Source of the DNA: Elymus sibiricus
Lineage: Eukaryota; Streptophyta; Magnoliopsida; Poales; Poaceae
Direction: 5' to 3'
NCBI GenBank assembly: GCA_039707655.1
Contig: CM077673.1
Location: forward strand, 3,234,001 to 3,298,000
DNA: 64,000 nucleotides
Shown: in pieces, positions 62,173 through 64,000 of the stretch
Numbering within the stretch: the first letter of the stretch is position 1
Layout: every line of letters starts with the position of its first letter
Made by a program: the position numbers and the translations under genes
The notes under the pieces: model-generated
What the model saw: only the letters and a program-made list of their open reading frames with translations
What the model was told of the DNA's origin: nothing
Databases searched by the model: none

Positions 62173-63660
62173 CCAAACGTTCGGGGAACCCCGGGGTCCG
62201 CTTACGGGCACCTCGCCAAAACTCGCAGATTTGGTCCATTCTGACCAGTTTTCTATGCTATTATTCACTGTTTTTGGTGGTCGTGGTCGTCCCAACATTT
62301 GGGGATGTCCGGGGTCCGGTTACGGGGACATCGCCAAAACTCGCAGATTTGTTCCATTTTTACCAGTTTTCTATGCTATTATTCACTGTTTTTTGGTTGT
62401 CGTGGTTGTCCGAACGCTCGGGGAAGCCCGGGGTCCGGTTACGGGGACCTCGCAAAAACTCATAGATTTGGTCCATTCTTACCAGTTTTCTATGCTATTA
62501 CTCACTCATTTTGGGTCCCGGGGCGATCCAAATGTTCGGGGAACCCCGGGGTCCGCTTATGGGGAGCTCGCCAAAACTCGCAAATTTTGTCCATTCTGAC
62601 CAGATTTCTATGCTATCATTCACAGTTTTTCGGTAGTCGTGGTCGTTCGAACGTTCGGGGAAGCCCGGGGTGCGGTTACGGGGACCTCGCCAAAACTTGC
62701 AGATTTTGTGTGTCCCGGCTAGTTTTCTATGCTACTACTCACTAAATTTGGGTCCCGGGGCGATCCAAACGTCCGGGGAACCCCGGGGTCCGCATACGGG
62801 GACCGGGTCAAAACTCGCAGATTTGGTCCATTCTTACCAGTTTTCTATGCTATTATTCACTGGTTTTTGGTAGTTGTGGTCGTCCGAACGTTTGGGGAAG
62901 CTCGGGATGCGGTTACGGGGACCTCGCCAAAACTATCAGATTTTGTCTGTTCCGGCCAGTTTTCTATGCTATTACTAACTGATTTTGGGTCCCGGGGTGA
63001 TCCAAACGTTCGGGGAACCGCGGGGTCCGCTTACGGGGACTTCGGCAAAACTCGCAGATTTGGTCCATTCTTACCAGTTTTCTGTGCTATTATTCACTGT
63101 TTTTTGGTTGTCGTGGTCATCCGAACGTTCGGGGAAGCCCGGGGTCCGGTTACGGGGACCTCGCAAACACTCGAAGCTTTGGTCCATTATTATCAGTTTT
63201 CTGTGCTATTATTCACTGTTTTTTGGTTGTCGTGGTCGTCCAAACGTTCGGGGAAGCCCGTGGACCGGTTACGGGGACCTCGCCAAAACTCGCAGATTTG
63301 GTCCATTCTTACCAGTTTTCTGTGCTATTATTCACTGTTTTTGGTTGTCGTGGTCGTCCGAACGTTCGGGGAAGCCCGTGGACAGGTTATGGGGACCTCG
63401 CCAAAACTTGCAGATTTGGTCCATTCTGACCAGTTTTCTATGCTATTATTCACTGTTTTTGGTTGTCGTGGTCGTCCCAACATTTGGGGATGCCCGGGGT
63501 CCGGTTACGTGGACCTCGCCAAAACTCGCAGATTTGGTCCATTCTTACCAGTTTTCTAAGCTATTATTCACTGTTTTTTGGTTGTCGTGGTCGTCCGAAC
63601 GTTCGGGGAAGCCCGGGGTCCGGTTACGGGGACCTCGCAAAAACTCGCAGATTTGGTCCA
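62173..63660 (+). repeat. Satellite segment matching 21409-22896
   Basis: It tracks 21409 onward at an offset of 40764 bp, including CGAACGCTCGGGG, the GGGGAACCGCGGGG B monomer near 63007, GAAGCTTTGGTCCATTATT near 63173 and TTTTCTAAGCTATT near 63552. Divergence is by point changes only, such as CAGAATTTGCCTG just upstream at 62109 and AATTTGGGTCCC near 62746. Confidence 0.82.
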
Positions 63661-64000
63661 TTCTTACCACTTTTCTATGCTATTACTCACTCATTTTGGG
63701 TCCCGTGGCGATCCAAATGTTTGGGGAACCCCGGGGTCCGCTTATGGGGACCTCACCAAAACTCGCAGATTTTTTTCATTCTGACCAGATTTCTATGCTA
63801 TCATTCACTATTTTTCGGTAGTCGTGGTCGTCCGAACGTTCGGGGAAGCCCGGGGTGAGGTTACGGGGACCTCGCCAAAATTAGCAGATTGTGTGTGTCT
63901 CGGCTCGTTTTCTATGCTATTACTCACTAATTTTGAGTGCCGGGGCGATCCAAACGTCCGGGGAACCCCGGGGTCCGCATACGGGGACCTGACCAAAACT
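63661..64000 (+). repeat. Start of a second 21-mer (2485 bp) unit, cut by the window end
   Basis: B monomers with AAATGTTTGGGGAACCCC at 61228 and 63713 are 2485 bp apart. They are followed in both places by CAGATTTTTTTCATTC, the GGTGAGGTTACGG A monomer and a GTGTGTGTCTCGGCTCG patch. The window ends inside this second copy. Confidence 0.8.

Larger units (their letters stand above)
1..64000 (+). repeat. Tandem satellite array, 118-119 bp monomer, fills the entire window
   Basis: Monomer starts (CCGAAC, CCAAAC or CCCAAC) recur at 1, 120, 238, 356, 475, 593, 712, 831, 949, 1067, 1186, 1304 and so on to the end, in steps of 118 or 119 bp. Every stretch I read carries the same landmarks in the same order: TTCGGGGAA, GGTTACGGGGACCTCGCC, AAAACTCGCAGATTTGGTCC, ATTCTTACCAGTTTTCTATG, CTATTATTCACTG, a T-run, then GGTTGTCGTGGTCGT or GGGTCCCGGGGCGAT. 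The orientation never flips and no non-satellite insert interrupts it. Monomer classes A, B and C differ mainly in about 50 bp around the monomer boundary. Known satellites with this hierarchy are centromeric or heterochromatic in eukaryotes; that location is inference here. I do not recognise the family. No gene, tRNA, rRNA, CRISPR array or mobile element is visible anywhere in the window. Confidence 0.97.

Noticed and set aside
1..64000. CRISPR array
   Set aside because: The repeats are regular but there are no unique spacers: the whole 118-bp unit is repeated, and there are no cas-like genes.
1..64000. Ribosomal intergenic spacer or LTR/transposon internal repeats
   Set aside because: There is no rRNA sequence, no tRNA-like primer-binding site, no terminal inverted repeats and no transposase or reverse-transcriptase motifs. 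The array is far longer than typical spacer subrepeats and has no boundaries.

Overview
The whole 64 kb window is one uninterrupted, head-to-tail tandem satellite array. The basic unit is about 118-119 bp, roughly 540 monomers, all in the same orientation. I see no protein-coding gene, RNA gene, transposon, inversion or unique-sequence gap. A long, multi-level, homogenised satellite with no genes in 64 kb points to a eukaryotic nuclear genome, probably centromeric, pericentromeric or other heterochromatic DNA. I do not recognise the family and cannot name the species.

Monomer anatomy, numbering from the CCGAAC start: a GC-rich half (about 1-57, roughly 65% GC by hand count) carries the perfect palindrome CCGAACGTTCGG and short G/C runs. 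An AT-rich half (about 58-118, roughly 38% GC) carries ATTCTTACCAGTTTTCTATG and a T-run. Monomers fall into at least three classes, defined by a cassette of about 50 bp spanning the monomer boundary: A (…GTGGTCGTCCGAACGTTC, then GGGGAAGCCC), B (…GGGTCCCGGGGCGATCC, then GGGGAACCCC) and C (…GTCCCAACATTTGGGGATGC). A second patch near positions 55-76 also varies. Length is 118 or 119 bp, depending mainly on whether the T-run has five or six bases.

The monomers are arranged in several different higher-order repeats (HORs), recognised by exact recurrence of diagnostic variants. From left to right: a 14-mer period (1659 bp) and a 22-mer period (2603 bp) in 0-5.8 kb; a 19-mer HOR (about 2247 bp, three units) with two 10-mer derivatives (1181/1182 bp) at 5.4-14.55 kb; a mixed block 'X' at 14.55-18.2 kb; a 9-mer HOR (1063 bp, three units) at 18.2-21.4 kb; 7-mer (830 bp) repeats at 22.2-23.7 kb; a 17-mer HOR (2012 bp, two units) at 23.7-27.7 kb; a second copy of block X lacking the 1063-bp units at about 27.7-30.3 kb; 7-mer and 10-mer units at 30.3-33.5 kb; a 25-mer HOR (2954 bp) at 33.5-43.3 kb, one unit of which has an extra internal 944-bp tandem duplication (3898 bp); a third copy of block X at 45.3-47.6 kb; an 11-mer HOR (1299 bp) at 48.8-51.9 kb; a 20-mer HOR (about 2364 bp, three full units) at 52.3-60.9 kb; and an 11-mer/21-mer organisation (1300/2485 bp) to the end.

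The many long forward-strand open frames, up to 384 codons, are by-products. The consensus A monomer has no TAA, TAG or TGA on this strand in any frame, and the 118/119-bp period rotates the frame at every monomer. The main points of interest are the coexistence of many HOR classes with readable unequal-crossover junctions, subtype variants concentrated at CpG sites, and a palindromic box that resembles, imperfectly, a CENP-B box and heat-shock elements.
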